A stretch of 14,402 nucleotides of DNA. Source: Bathymodiolus brooksi thiotrophic gill symbiont. GTDB lineage: Bacteria; Pseudomonadota; Gammaproteobacteria; PS1; Pseudothioglobaceae. Below the pieces are notes generated by a model that saw only the letters and a list, made by a program, of their open reading frames with translations, made no database searches and had not been told where the DNA came from. Made by a program: the position numbers and the translations under genes. The stretch is from contig NZ_CAHJWD020000063.1 in the NCBI RefSeq assembly GCF_903642095.1, forward strand, positions 1 through 14,402. The letters run 5' to 3'. Below are positions 1 through 7,157 of this stretch, piece by piece; positions within the stretch are counted from its first letter, which is position 1; every line of letters starts with the position of its first letter.

Positions 1-221
1 GCAAGGCTTATTGTAATATGGGGAATGCCTATAATGAGTTAAAAGAATATAAAAATGCTATTGACGCTTATGAAAGAGCCATTGAGATTAATCCTGATGA
101 TGACTGGGCTTATTATGGCATGGAGACTTCCTATAATAAGTTAAATGAACCTAAAAAAGCGATGAATGTTCATAAAAAACATCAGAAGATATTAGAGCAA
201 CGAAAAACAGGATTGAAGTGA
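1..221 (+). CDS. TPR-repeat protein, C-terminal end only (5' end outside window)
   Basis: The reading frame is open from the window's first bases and stops with TGA at 219-221, so only about the last 72 residues are present. They begin K-A-Y-C-N before the first in-window Met at base 18. The visible part contains one clear tetratricopeptide repeat (GNAYNELKEYKNAIDAYERA followed by IEINPDD) and the start of a second (AYYGMETSYNKLNEPKKAMN). It ends in a short basic tail (KKHQKILEQRKTGLK). The spacing of G-Y, L-Y and A residues in a 34-residue helix-turn-helix is the TPR signature. TPRs are protein-binding scaffolds, so the function and partners cannot be told from this end. The Met at base 18 is internal to a repeat and is unlikely to be the true start. 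Confidence 0.75.
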   Translation, partial: KAYCNMGNAYNELKEYKNAIDAYERAIEINPDDDWAYYGMETSYNKLNEPKKAMNVHKKHQKILEQRKTGLK

Positions 222-391
222 ACTTAACACATGGGTAAACAATCTGGCTGATTTGCCTATTAAACAACAGAATATATTAGTCTTAAATCAACTAAAAGGT
301 GGCAACTGGCTTACGAAAAACCCAAAACTTTACACATTGTTTTAGTTGATTATTGGTAAAAATGGGTTGGGCTGTATAATGTATAATTTTA
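222..391. other. Gap between TPR gene and antitoxin, with overlapping inverted repeats
   Basis: No complete gene is visible. There are two inverted repeats. AATCAACTAAAA at 286-297 pairs perfectly with TTTTAGTTGATT at 340-351. TTTACACATT at 329-338 pairs perfectly with AATGTGTAAA at 391-400, which includes the start codon of the next gene. An open frame without a start codon runs 217-345 in a frame different from the TPR gene. It may be a fragment of a lost gene or chance. Confidence 0.45.
353..387 (+). promoter_or_regulatory. Candidate promoter of the antitoxin remnant, possibly also of trmB
   Basis: A perfect -10 box TATAAT lies at 375-380, with a weak -35 TTGGTA at 353-358 (spacer 16). 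A second TATAAT follows at 382-387. The boxes lie between the arms of the 329-338/391-400 inverted repeat, where an autoregulating antitoxin could bind. The -10 is only about 11 bases before the ATG at 392, so the transcript would be nearly leaderless, or the real start is further downstream. I saw no comparably good promoter between here and trmB. Confidence 0.4.
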
Positions 392-622
392 ATGTGTAAA
401 AACAAAAAAAGTGTTGCACATAGAGTAAAGATTTATTTTGAACAGGATTTATTTCAACAAATAAAGCAAATGTCGGTACAAAATAATCAAAGTATGTCTG
501 CTTATATTCGGGATGTTTTGCGTTCGGAGATTGAGCGTAGAAAACAACGGTCGCTATTGATGTATTTGGTGTTTTGGGCATATGGGGAGATTATAATATT
601 AGTCAAAAAAAACTTTGCGTGA
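392..622 (+). CDS. Ribbon-helix-helix (CopG/VapB-type) antitoxin, C-terminus probably frameshifted
   Basis: The 76-residue product has a convincing ribbon-helix-helix fold at about residues 9-50. The strand VAHRVKIYFEQD is followed by helix LFQQIKQMSVQNN and helix SMSAYIRDVLRSEIERRK, which is the usual DNA-binding antitoxin layout. After RRKQR the native tail seems lost. The other two frames carry what looks like the expected ending. GIWGDYNIS is in the frame of base 601. KTLRDKGWG then stops with TAA at 636-638, and that frame leads directly into a PIN-toxin start at 639. This suggests two indels, one near 555-575 and one in the A-run at 605-612. The protein may still bind DNA through its N-terminal half. 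No Shine-Dalgarno site is visible before the ATG. Assignment to a toxin-antitoxin family is inferred from fold and neighbour. Confidence 0.6.
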   Translation: MCKNKKSVAHRVKIYFEQDLFQQIKQMSVQNNQSMSAYIRDVLRSEIERRKQRSLLMYLVFWAYGEIIILVKKNFA

Positions 623-638
623 TAAGGGGTGGGGTTAA

Positions 639-716
639 ATGATTTACTTGGATGCTAATGTTTTGATTGAAATTACTAAGAATTTCCATTATTTACCGAG
701 GCTTGCGTTATTATGA
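639..716 (+). pseudogene. Truncated PIN-domain (VapC-type) toxin remnant
   Basis: A 25-codon frame starting ATG at 639 reads MIYLDANVLIEITKNF and then diverges to a stop at 714-716. MIYLDxNVLI is the hallmark N-terminus of PIN-domain ribonucleases of the VapC type, with the first catalytic Asp at residue 5. VapC toxins are usually about 130 residues, so nearly all of the domain, including the other acidic residues, is missing. It cannot be active. Its stop overlaps the trmB start as ATGA (713-716). It sits immediately after the antitoxin remnant, as in an intact vapBC pair. Confidence 0.65.
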
Positions 717-1387
717 GAAAAATTCAAAGTTTTGTGCGTCGTTCGGGTCGGTTGACGCTGGGGCAAAAAATGGGGCTGACGGATTTTTGGAAAGATTACG
801 GGGTGGATTTGCCAAAAGGTAAAATTGATTTAGATGCTTTGTTTATTAAACGGCAAGAGGTTGTTTTAGAGGTGGGATTTGGTAATGGGGATAGTTTGCT
901 AGAGATGGCGATTAGCATGCCTGATAAGAACTTTTTGGGGATTGAAGTGTATGAGGCGGGTATTGGCAGGTTGATTAATGAGGCACATAAATGTCAATTG
1001 GGTAATCTTAAAATTATTCAAGCGGATGCGGTTGAGGTTTTGACAGAGCATATTGAGAATGACAGTTTAAGCCGTTTTCAGTTGTTTTTTCCCGACCCAT
1101 GGCATAAGAAAAAACACCATAAACGCCGTCTGGTTAATTGTGATTTTTTGGATATATTATCGCAAAAAATCAAACAAAATGGGGAGATTCACATGGCAAC
1201 TGATTGGGAACATTATGCTATTCAGATGATGGATAATTTAAAAAGTCATCCCCACTTTAAAAACACGCAAAGCGACCCTATCTATTCACCAAGACCGAAC
1301 TATCGACCAATGACCAAGTTTGAACGACGAGGTGAGCGATTGGGACACGGGGTTTGGGATTTAATTTTTACTAACGAAAAAACATAA
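713..1387 (+). CDS. trmB: tRNA (guanine-N7-)-methyltransferase
   Basis: This 224-residue enzyme uses S-adenosylmethionine to form 7-methylguanosine at position 46 in the variable loop of many tRNAs. It acts in the cytoplasm. The family's diagnostic stretches are all present. These are the N-terminus MRKIQSFVRRSGRLTLGQ, a SAM-binding loop VGFGNG at residues 54-59, the acidic end of the next strand (GIEVYEAG, 76-83), FFPDPWHKKKHHKRRLV at 125-141 and the C-terminal TKFERRGERLGHG motif at 201-213. The length is normal and the start gives the standard N-terminus. A weak GAGG lies 11 bases upstream. The ATG overlaps the stop of the toxin stub, and the stop TAA shares one base with the fxsA start, so expression is probably linked with fxsA and folC. 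Confidence 0.95.
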   Translation: MRKIQSFVRRSGRLTLGQKMGLTDFWKDYGVDLPKGKIDLDALFIKRQEVVLEVGFGNGDSLLEMAISMPDKNFLGIEVYEAGIGRLINEAHKCQLGNLKIIQADAVEVLTEHIENDSLSRFQLFFPDPWHKKKHHKRRLVNCDFLDILSQKIKQNGEIHMATDWEHYAIQMMDNLKSHPHFKNTQSDPIYSPRPNYRPMTKFERRGERLGHGVWDLIFTNEKT

Positions 1388-1842
1388 TGATATTTCCTTT
1401 ATTTGTAGCAATAACCTTACTTGAAATTTATGTACTTGCCTCAGTGGGTGATGCTATTGGTGGGCTTTCAACGGTCTTATTGGTTGTTATTACGGCATTT
1501 TTTGGGTCTTTTTTGTTAAAACAACAAGGCTGGGCGACAATGGCTAAAGTGCAAAATGCCATAACGAATGGACAAATTCCTGCCGTGGAAATGCTTGAAG
1601 GAGTGGTAATTTTAATTTCAGGTGTGTTGCTATTAACACCCGGTTTTATTACTGATACTGTTGGGCTTTTAGGGTTGTTGCCTTTTTCTAGGCGCTATTT
1701 TATTAACAAAATTTTAACTAAAAATGCCAAAAAAATATTCACTCAAAAAAAATCAGTTTTTATTCATACATCCTCTGATGAAAGCAAAAAGTCAAATAAA
1801 AATAAAAATAACACCATTGAAGGTGAGTTTTGGGAAGATTAA
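1387..1842 (+). CDS. fxsA: FxsA family inner-membrane protein
   Basis: This 151-residue membrane protein has the FxsA layout. Hydrophobic segments lie at about residues 2-19, 25-45, 68-86 and 88-100, with a conserved GWATMAKVQNAITNGQIPAVEM stretch and LLLTPGFITDTVGLLGLLP at 81-99. A hydrophilic Lys/Asn/Ser-rich cytoplasmic tail follows (about 104-151). In E. coli, FxsA overproduction relieves F-plasmid exclusion of phage T7. Its normal role is not well defined, so no reaction is assigned. It begins in the stop codon of trmB (TAATG) and its last 13 bases overlap folC. The low-complexity tail (KKSNKNKNN) is typical drift in AT-rich genomes. Confidence 0.88.
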   Translation: MIFPLFVAITLLEIYVLASVGDAIGGLSTVLLVVITAFFGSFLLKQQGWATMAKVQNAITNGQIPAVEMLEGVVILISGVLLLTPGFITDTVGLLGLLPFSRRYFINKILTKNAKKIFTQKKSVFIHTSSDESKKSNKNKNNTIEGEFWED

Positions 1843-3017
1843 GCACACTTGATGACTGGCTAAATTACCAAGAAAATCTGCATTCTCATGAGATTGATTT
1901 AGGGCTAGAACGCATTCAGGCAGTGTATCAAAAACTGTTTCCAAATGGGGTTTCTTTCAAGGTAATAACAGTTGCTGGCACGAATGGTAAGGGCTCTACT
2001 ATTGCTTTTATTGATAGTATTTATCAGCAATCAAATTATAAAGTAGCAAAATTCACTTCGCCCCATATTCTACAATATGGGGAACGATTTTCTGTCAATG
2101 GTGCACAAATTGCTGATGCGAAAATTTGCTCAGCGTTTGAGGAAATTGAGCGAGTCAGAGGAGATATTTCTTTAACTTATTTTGAATTTTCAACGCTAGC
2201 GGCACTCATTATTTTTACTAACGAAAAAGTAGATGTTGCTATATTAGAAATCGGCTTAGGCGGTCGTCTTGATTCTGTCAATGTGGTAGATAGCGATGTG
2301 GGAGTTATTACCAATATTGACATTGACCATATTGATTATCTAGGTGCTACCCGTGAATTGATTGGGTTTGAAAAAGCGGGGATTATGCGTTCAAATACCC
2401 CTTGCGTGTGTGGTGATGCCAATCCACCAAATGCCATTGCTCAATATGCTGAAAAAATAGGGGCATTATTAACCTTTGTTGACACGCCTTACCTCGGTGC
2501 TATTAGCCTACAAGGTGAGCATCAAAAAACCAATGCTGCGGTTGCTATTGCAGCGGTTAATCAATTACAATCGGTATTTTCTGTTAATCAAAATCAACTG
2601 GCTAGAGGCATTGAAAATGCACAGTTGCTGGCTCGTTTTCAAGTGAAAACTGTGGGTGATAAAATGCTGATTTTTGATGTGGCACATAATCCAGCGGCTG
2701 TTCAAGTTCTGGCAGATACGCTTAAAATCAACGAGCAACCTACGCTCGCCATTTTTTCTGCACTACAAGATAAAGATATTGAAACAATGATTAACACGAT
2801 TGCACCATTGATTGACGAATGGCTGCTTGTTCCCCTTAAAGTTAATCGTGCTATTGCCATACAAGATTTAAGTAAGAAGTTTGGCTTATCAGACAAAATT
2901 AGAATATGTGATGATATGTCATCTGCCATTCATCAAGCGCTTAATGGTAAACATATTCAACGCATTGTTATTTTCGGCTCTTTTTATATTGTCGCTGATG
3001 CACTCAAAATCTTGTAA
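1830..3017 (+). CDS. folC: Bifunctional dihydrofolate synthase / folylpolyglutamate synthase
   Basis: FolC adds glutamate to dihydropteroate to make dihydrofolate, and then further gamma-linked glutamates to reduced folates, using ATP. This 395-residue protein carries the Mur-ligase-like signatures. These are the P-loop GTNGKGS at 50-56, SPHI at 77-80, FEFSTLAAL at 118-126, EIGLGGRLDSVN at 140-151, NIDIDHIDYLG at 162-172, EKAGI at 181-185 (Lys182 is the likely carbamylated, metal-associated lysine) and FDVAHNPAA at 282-290 in the C-terminal domain. The start is TTG at 1830, chosen because it yields the family N-terminus (TLDDWLNYQENLH) and follows AAGGTG at 1820-1825. No in-frame ATG or GTG is better. 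It is slightly shorter than E. coli FolC (about 420 residues, from memory). It overlaps fxsA by 13 bases. Confidence 0.95.
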   Translation: MGRLSTLDDWLNYQENLHSHEIDLGLERIQAVYQKLFPNGVSFKVITVAGTNGKGSTIAFIDSIYQQSNYKVAKFTSPHILQYGERFSVNGAQIADAKICSAFEEIERVRGDISLTYFEFSTLAALIIFTNEKVDVAILEIGLGGRLDSVNVVDSDVGVITNIDIDHIDYLGATRELIGFEKAGIMRSNTPCVCGDANPPNAIAQYAEKIGALLTFVDTPYLGAISLQGEHQKTNAAVAIAAVNQLQSVFSVNQNQLARGIENAQLLARFQVKTVGDKMLIFDVAHNPAAVQVLADTLKINEQPTLAIFSALQDKDIETMINTIAPLIDEWLLVPLKVNRAIAIQDLSKKFGLSDKIRICDDMSSAIHQALNGKHIQRIVIFGSFYIVADALKIL

Positions 3018-3049
3018 AATCAGCGCTTATTAATTATTCAAATAAAAAA

Positions 3050-3889
3050 ATGAATGAATTTTTTACAAATATCAGCAATCTATTAGTACAAATAGATTGG
3101 TCAAGTTGGGTAACTATGGTTACCCTGCTTAGTTTTTCTGTGCTTGGTTTTAGGCGAGGAATGGCGAAAGAGTTAATTTACTCAGGGTTTGCCATTTTTG
3201 GATTTGTTGTAGCTTGGTGGTTTTATCAGGATTTGGCAAGCAATCCGCTGATGATAAAAATGGCATTGTCCGCTCAAGCTACTATGGCAATTGCTTTTGG
3301 TGCTATTTTTATTTTAATCCGCCTCGCCAAAGAATTCCTTTATTTGTTGGTTGAAAAAGCATCAACAATAATTGATCCTTGTGTATTGAATAAGTCATTT
3401 TTACTGAGTATTTTATTTGTGAGTGCCATTGGATTTAGCTGTTATGTTGATATATTTGCCAGTTTCAGCATGGTAGAAGAAGCCATTACCAGCAAATATT
3501 TGCGCATTGGTCTGTCCTCTGCTGTGATTTCTATTGCGATTATAGGGGGGTTGTCTGTTATATTTAAATTGGCAAATACCTCAATTCACACCGCCTCTCC
3601 ATGTATCTTGCAACGCCCTATTAATGGTATTCTAACGGTCTTGCGTTTTACCAATAATGAACTCAACGCCACCCATATTAATAGCAAAGGAAACGACATA
3701 CTGGGCATTGTTGTTGGGCTGATTAAGGGGAGTTTGTTTATTATTGTAGTGGTGTTAATATTGCAAAACATTGATGCCATATCGCAACAACCTTTTTGGA
3801 TTGAGTCTCAAGGTGCTCTTAGAATATTGCAAGAGATGGTAACCATCATTCAACCCAAATTAGCACAATATTTAATATTTCTTAAATAA
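3050..3889 (+). CDS. cvpA: CvpA family membrane protein, unusually long
   Basis: Identity comes from position (folC-cvpA-purF is a conserved order) and from the CvpA pattern. An N-terminal membrane helix leads to GFRRGMAKEL (33-42), where the family has G-x-x-R-G. Near the end, NDILGIVVGLIKGSLF (215-230) matches the conserved D-R-x-x-G-x-x-F-G-x-x-R-G segment, followed by a helix and QQPFWIESQ (246-254). Predicted membrane segments lie at about 20-35, 44-59, 76-98, 115-137, 152-173 and 217-238. Typical CvpA proteins are about 160 residues with four helices, whereas this one is 279. The extra length falls in the middle (roughly 100-210). Its helix at 152-173 looks like a second version of the helix at 76-98. 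CvpA is needed for colicin V production in E. coli, and its exact role is unclear. No Shine-Dalgarno site is seen. dedD, which sits between folC and cvpA in E. coli, is absent here. Confidence 0.8.
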   Translation: MNEFFTNISNLLVQIDWSSWVTMVTLLSFSVLGFRRGMAKELIYSGFAIFGFVVAWWFYQDLASNPLMIKMALSAQATMAIAFGAIFILIRLAKEFLYLLVEKASTIIDPCVLNKSFLLSILFVSAIGFSCYVDIFASFSMVEEAITSKYLRIGLSSAVISIAIIGGLSVIFKLANTSIHTASPCILQRPINGILTVLRFTNNELNATHINSKGNDILGIVVGLIKGSLFIIVVVLILQNIDAISQQPFWIESQGALRILQEMVTIIQPKLAQYLIFLK

Positions 3890-3907
3890 CAAATAGGAGG
3901 ATAACTT

Positions 3908-5425
3908 ATGTGTGGCATTGTTGGCATTTTATCTACCACCAAGAAAGACACGGCGATTTATATTTATGATGCGTTAACCATTCTACAACACCGTGGGCAA
4001 GATGCTGCGGGTATTGTTACCTCTCACAAAGGGCGTTTTTATATGCGCAAGTCAAATGGCTTGGTTCGTAACGCTTTTAAAACCAAACATATGGAAGGAT
4101 TGTTAGGCGATATGGGCATTGGGCATGTGCGCTACCCAACAGCAGGTAGTTCCTCTGGTGCGGAGGCACAGCCTTTTTATGTCAATTCTCCTTACGGCAT
4201 TGCTTTTGCACATAACGGCAATTTAACCAATACCAAAGTGTTGACAAAAGAATTATTTGAGCAAGATTTACGCCATATTAACACCAATTCTGATTCAGAA
4301 ATCTTACTTAATGTGTTTGCTGGAGAATTGGCTAAATTGGAAAAGCAACGCATTAATGAAAAAGATATTTTCACCTCAATCACGCAAGTACACAAACGAG
4401 TGCAAGGTGCTTATGCAGCTGTTGGTATGATTCCAGGTTATGGTATTTTCGGCTTCCGTGACCCAAATGGCATCCGTCCGCTCATCCTTGGCAAACGCAC
4501 CACAAATGGCGGCACCAAATATATGCTTGCCTCGGAAAGCGTGGCACTCACTGCATTAGGCTATGAAGTAACTAGAGATATTGCACCGGGAGAAGGGGTT
4601 GTGATTGACAGAGAGGGAAAGATATTTACACAGCAATGCTCAAATTCAGTCAAACATTCACCGTGTATTTTTGAATTTGTTTATTTTGCTCGTCCAGATT
4701 CTATAATTGACAATATTTCTGTGTATAAATCACGCCTAAGAATGGGTAAAAAATTAGCCAATAAAATTCAAGAAAAATGGGGGAATGAACAAATTGATGT
4801 AGTGATTCCAATTCCCGACACCTCACGAGTAGCGGCTCTACAATTGGCTCAAAAACTGGGGGTGAAATATTCCGAAGGCTTGATTAAAAACCGCTACATT
4901 GCTCGCACTTTTATTATGCCAGGGCAGAAACAACGCAAAAAATCGGTGAAGCAAAAACTCAACGCCATTAAACTTGAATTTAAAAATAAAAATGTCCTTT
5001 TAGTTGACGATTCTATCGTGCGTGGCACCACCAGTCAGCAAATTGTGCAAATGGCACGAGATGCAGGTGCTAAAAAAGTATTTTTTGCCTCGGCTGCCCC
5101 TGCGGTGCGCTACCCCAATGTTTATGGTATTGATATGGCAAGTAGCAAAGAATTCATTGCCCACGACAAGACCACGGATGAAATCTGCCACGCCATTGGC
5201 GCTGATAAACTCATTTATCAAGATTTACAAGATTTAATTTGGTGTGTCCAGCAAGGTAATCCAGATATTAGCACATTTGATTGCTCCTGTTTTAACGGCA
5301 AATATATAACTGGTGATGTTGATAAAAACTATTTACAAAACATCGAAAATTTACGCTCTGATGCCGCCAAACAAAAACACAGCATCAATGAAAACTCAGA
5401 ATTAATCTGTAATGATGTAGAATAG
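3908..5425 (+). CDS. purF: Amidophosphoribosyltransferase (glutamine PRPP amidotransferase)
   Basis: PurF catalyses the first committed step of purine synthesis: PRPP plus glutamine gives 5-phosphoribosylamine, glutamate and pyrophosphate. The protein starts MCGIVGIL. Cys2 becomes the N-terminal nucleophile once Met is removed, with no propeptide, as in the E. coli-type enzyme without an iron-sulfur cluster. The glutaminase domain shows [22 protein letters not shown] and AHNGNLTN (glutamine binding). The transferase domain has the PRPP loop [14 protein letters not shown] at 363-376. The 505-residue length matches E. coli PurF, and alignment by eye is close throughout. A strong Shine-Dalgarno AGGAGG at 3895-3900, seven bases before ATG, is the best on the plus strand here. 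PurF enzymes are commonly feedback-inhibited by purine nucleotides. Confidence 0.98.
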   Translation: MCGIVGILSTTKKDTAIYIYDALTILQHRGQDAAGIVTSHKGRFYMRKSNGLVRNAFKTKHMEGLLGDMGIGHVRYPTAGSSSGAEAQPFYVNSPYGIAFAHNGNLTNTKVLTKELFEQDLRHINTNSDSEILLNVFAGELAKLEKQRINEKDIFTSITQVHKRVQGAYAAVGMIPGYGIFGFRDPNGIRPLILGKRTTNGGTKYMLASESVALTALGYEVTRDIAPGEGVVIDREGKIFTQQCSNSVKHSPCIFEFVYFARPDSIIDNISVYKSRLRMGKKLANKIQEKWGNEQIDVVIPIPDTSRVAALQLAQKLGVKYSEGLIKNRYIARTFIMPGQKQRKKSVKQKLNAIKLEFKNKNVLLVDDSIVRGTTSQQIVQMARDAGAKKVFFASAAPAVRYPNVYGIDMASSKEFIAHDKTTDEICHAIGADKLIYQDLQDLIWCVQQGNPDISTFDCSCFNGKYITGDVDKNYLQNIENLRSDAAKQKHSINENSELICNDVE

Positions 5426-5446
5426 ATATTATTTTGGCAATTACCT

Positions 5447-6616
5447 ATGAAAAACTTACAATTTGACACTAAAGCAATACGCGAAGGCTATCAAACAACT
5501 AATGAACAAGAGCATTCTGAGGCGATTTTTCTAACCTCTAGTTTTAAGTTTGACTCAGCAGAACAAGCGGCAAATCGTTTTTCTAAAGAAGAACCGGGTA
5601 ATATTTATGCACGATTTACCAATCCTACAGTGGATGCTTTTGAGAGAAAATTAGCTGCACTTGAGGGGGCACAAGCCTGTGTGGCGACTGCATCGGGAAT
5701 GGCTGCAATTTTTGCCACTATTATGGCATTGCTTAAATCGGGTGACCATATTGTGGCTTCACGTAATATGTTTGGCACTTCAATTGTGCTACTCAATACC
5801 ATTGTAAGTAAGTTTGGTATTGAGATTAGTTATGTTGATTTAAATGATTTATTGCAATGGGAAAATGCTACTCAAGACAACACAAAGTTATTCTTATTGG
5901 AAACGCCTTCTAATCCATTAGGTGAAGTAGTGGATATTACTGCGTTAAGCAAAATCACTCAAGCCAAAAATATTTTATTAGCAGTGGATAATGTCATTTT
6001 ATCACCAGCATTACAAATACCAATAAAATTAGGGGCAGATATTGTCATCCACTCAGCCACTAAATATATTGATGGGCAAGGTCGTTGTTTGGCGGGAGCA
6101 GTATTAGGCAGTCAAGAAATTATTGAACAGATAAGTGCCTTTACTCGGGCAACTGGCCCTAGTTTGAGTGCTTTTAATGCTTGGGTCGTATTAAAAGGTT
6201 TGGATACGCTCAGCCTGAGAATGAAAGCACATTGTGAAAATGCACTCAAAATTGCAACTTGGCTAGAAAACCAACCACAAATAGAAAAAGTACACTACCT
6301 AGGCTTAAAGTCTCATCCACACCACTCGCTTGCAAAAACACAGCAATCAGGGTTTGGTGGCATTGTCTCGTTTGAAATTAAAGGGGGAAAAGTGGCAGCA
6401 TTTAAATTAATTAATGCCACTGAAATATTCTCTATTACCGCCAATTTAGGTGATACAAAATCTACCATTACCCATCCAGCGACCACTACACACGGGCGTT
6501 TGAGTGATGAAGACAAAACAAATGCCAATATCACTAATGGATTAATTCGACTTTCAATAGGTTTGGAAGATGCGAATGACTTAATAGCAGATATAAGCAA
6601 GGGACTTTTGGTATAA
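5447..6616 (+). CDS. metZ: O-succinylhomoserine sulfhydrylase
   Basis: This is a PLP enzyme of the Cys/Met metabolism family. It makes homocysteine directly from O-succinylhomoserine and sulfide, bypassing cystathionine. The 389-residue protein has the substrate-side [13 protein letters not shown] (50-62), the cofactor-contacting [22 protein letters not shown] and [12 protein letters not shown]. The PLP-binding Lys206 lies in [32 protein letters not shown] and HGRLS lie near the C-terminus. [11 protein letters not shown] and the overall match favour MetZ over MetB or MetY. It follows purF by 21 bases, the same adjacency I recall in Pseudomonas. A conserved Cys in AVDNCFCTPALQ of the Pseudomonas protein reads Val-Ile-Leu here. 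No clear Shine-Dalgarno site precedes the ATG. Direct use of sulfide would fit a sulfide-rich lifestyle, but that is inference. Confidence 0.92.
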   Translation: MKNLQFDTKAIREGYQTTNEQEHSEAIFLTSSFKFDSAEQAANRFSKEEPGNIYARFTNPTVDAFERKLAALEGAQACVATASGMAAIFATIMALLKSGDHIVASRNMFGTSIVLLNTIVSKFGIEISYVDLNDLLQWENATQDNTKLFLLETPSNPLGEVVDITALSKITQAKNILLAVDNVILSPALQIPIKLGADIVIHSATKYIDGQGRCLAGAVLGSQEIIEQISAFTRATGPSLSAFNAWVVLKGLDTLSLRMKAHCENALKIATWLENQPQIEKVHYLGLKSHPHHSLAKTQQSGFGGIVSFEIKGGKVAAFKLINATEIFSITANLGDTKSTITHPATTTHGRLSDEDKTNANITNGLIRLSIGLEDANDLIADISKGLLV

Positions 6617-6617
6617 T
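6609..6617 (+). promoter_or_regulatory. Extended -10 promoter candidate for fabA-fabB
   Basis: TGGTATAAT at 6609-6617 is a perfect extended -10 (TG-n-TATAAT) overlapping the metZ stop codon. Transcription would begin near 6624, about 24 bases before the fabA ATG. I see no good -35 at the normal distance, which extended -10 promoters do not always need. No FadR- or FabR-like operator was recognised. Confidence 0.42.
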
Positions 6618-6647
6618 CTTAAAACTTTTTTAGAAAATAAAAAAACT

Positions 6648-7157
6648 ATGCAAAACTCTTACTCTTACGAGGAACTTATTAAATGTGGCAAGGGCGAATT
6701 ATTCGGCTCTGGCAATGCACAACTACCTCAGCCACCTATGTTGATGCTTGATAGAATTACAGAAATTAATCAAGATGGTGGTAAATATGGCAAGGGTCAG
6801 ATTATTGCAGAACTTGACATTCGTCCCGATTTGTGGTTTTTTGATTGTCATTTTAATGAAGATCCTGTGATGCCCGGTTGTTTGGGTGTTGATGCCATGT
6901 GGCAATTGATTGGTTTTTATTTAGGTTGGTTAGGTGGACCTGGTCGTGGTCGTGCACTAGGTTCGGGTAATATTAAATTTACTGGTCAAGTGCTCCCCAC
7001 CGCTAAAAAAGTTACTTATAAAATTGACTTATCCCGTATTATTGCACGAAAACTCTATATGGGAGTTGGCAATGCGACTATGGAAGTTGATGGTAAAATT
7101 ATTTATGAGGCCACTAGCTTAAAAGTGGGTTTATTTACAAATACGAGTAATTTCTAA
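6648..7157 (+). CDS. fabA: 3-hydroxydecanoyl-[ACP] dehydratase/isomerase
   Basis: FabA dehydrates 3-hydroxydecanoyl-ACP and isomerises trans-2-decenoyl-ACP to cis-3-decenoyl-ACP, the branch point of anaerobic unsaturated fatty-acid synthesis. The 169-residue hot-dog-fold protein carries the family core [20 protein letters not shown]. Catalytic His68 and Asp82 correspond to His70 and Asp84 of E. coli Fab[11 protein letters not shown] (32-41) and [13 protein letters not shown] are also typical and separate it from FabZ, which is shorter and has a Glu in place of this Asp. The stop shares one base with the fabB ATG (TAATG), so the pair is coupled. No Shine-Dalgarno site is visible in the A-rich leader. 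Confidence 0.97.
   Translation: MQNSYSYEELIKCGKGELFGSGNAQLPQPPMLMLDRITEINQDGGKYGKGQIIAELDIRPDLWFFDCHFNEDPVMPGCLGVDAMWQLIGFYLGWLGGPGRGRALGSGNIKFTGQVLPTAKKVTYKIDLSRIIARKLYMGVGNATMEVDGKIIYEATSLKVGLFTNTSNF

Noticed and set aside
342..581. Minus-strand open frame across the antitoxin region
   Set aside because: It is antisense to a better-supported ribbon-helix-helix frame, has no domain signature and no ribosome-binding site.
1830..1832. Possibility that the TTG start of folC signals a truncated gene
   Set aside because: The sequence right after TTG already matches the normal FolC N-terminus and a ribosome-binding-like AAGGTG precedes it, so a rare start codon is the better reading.
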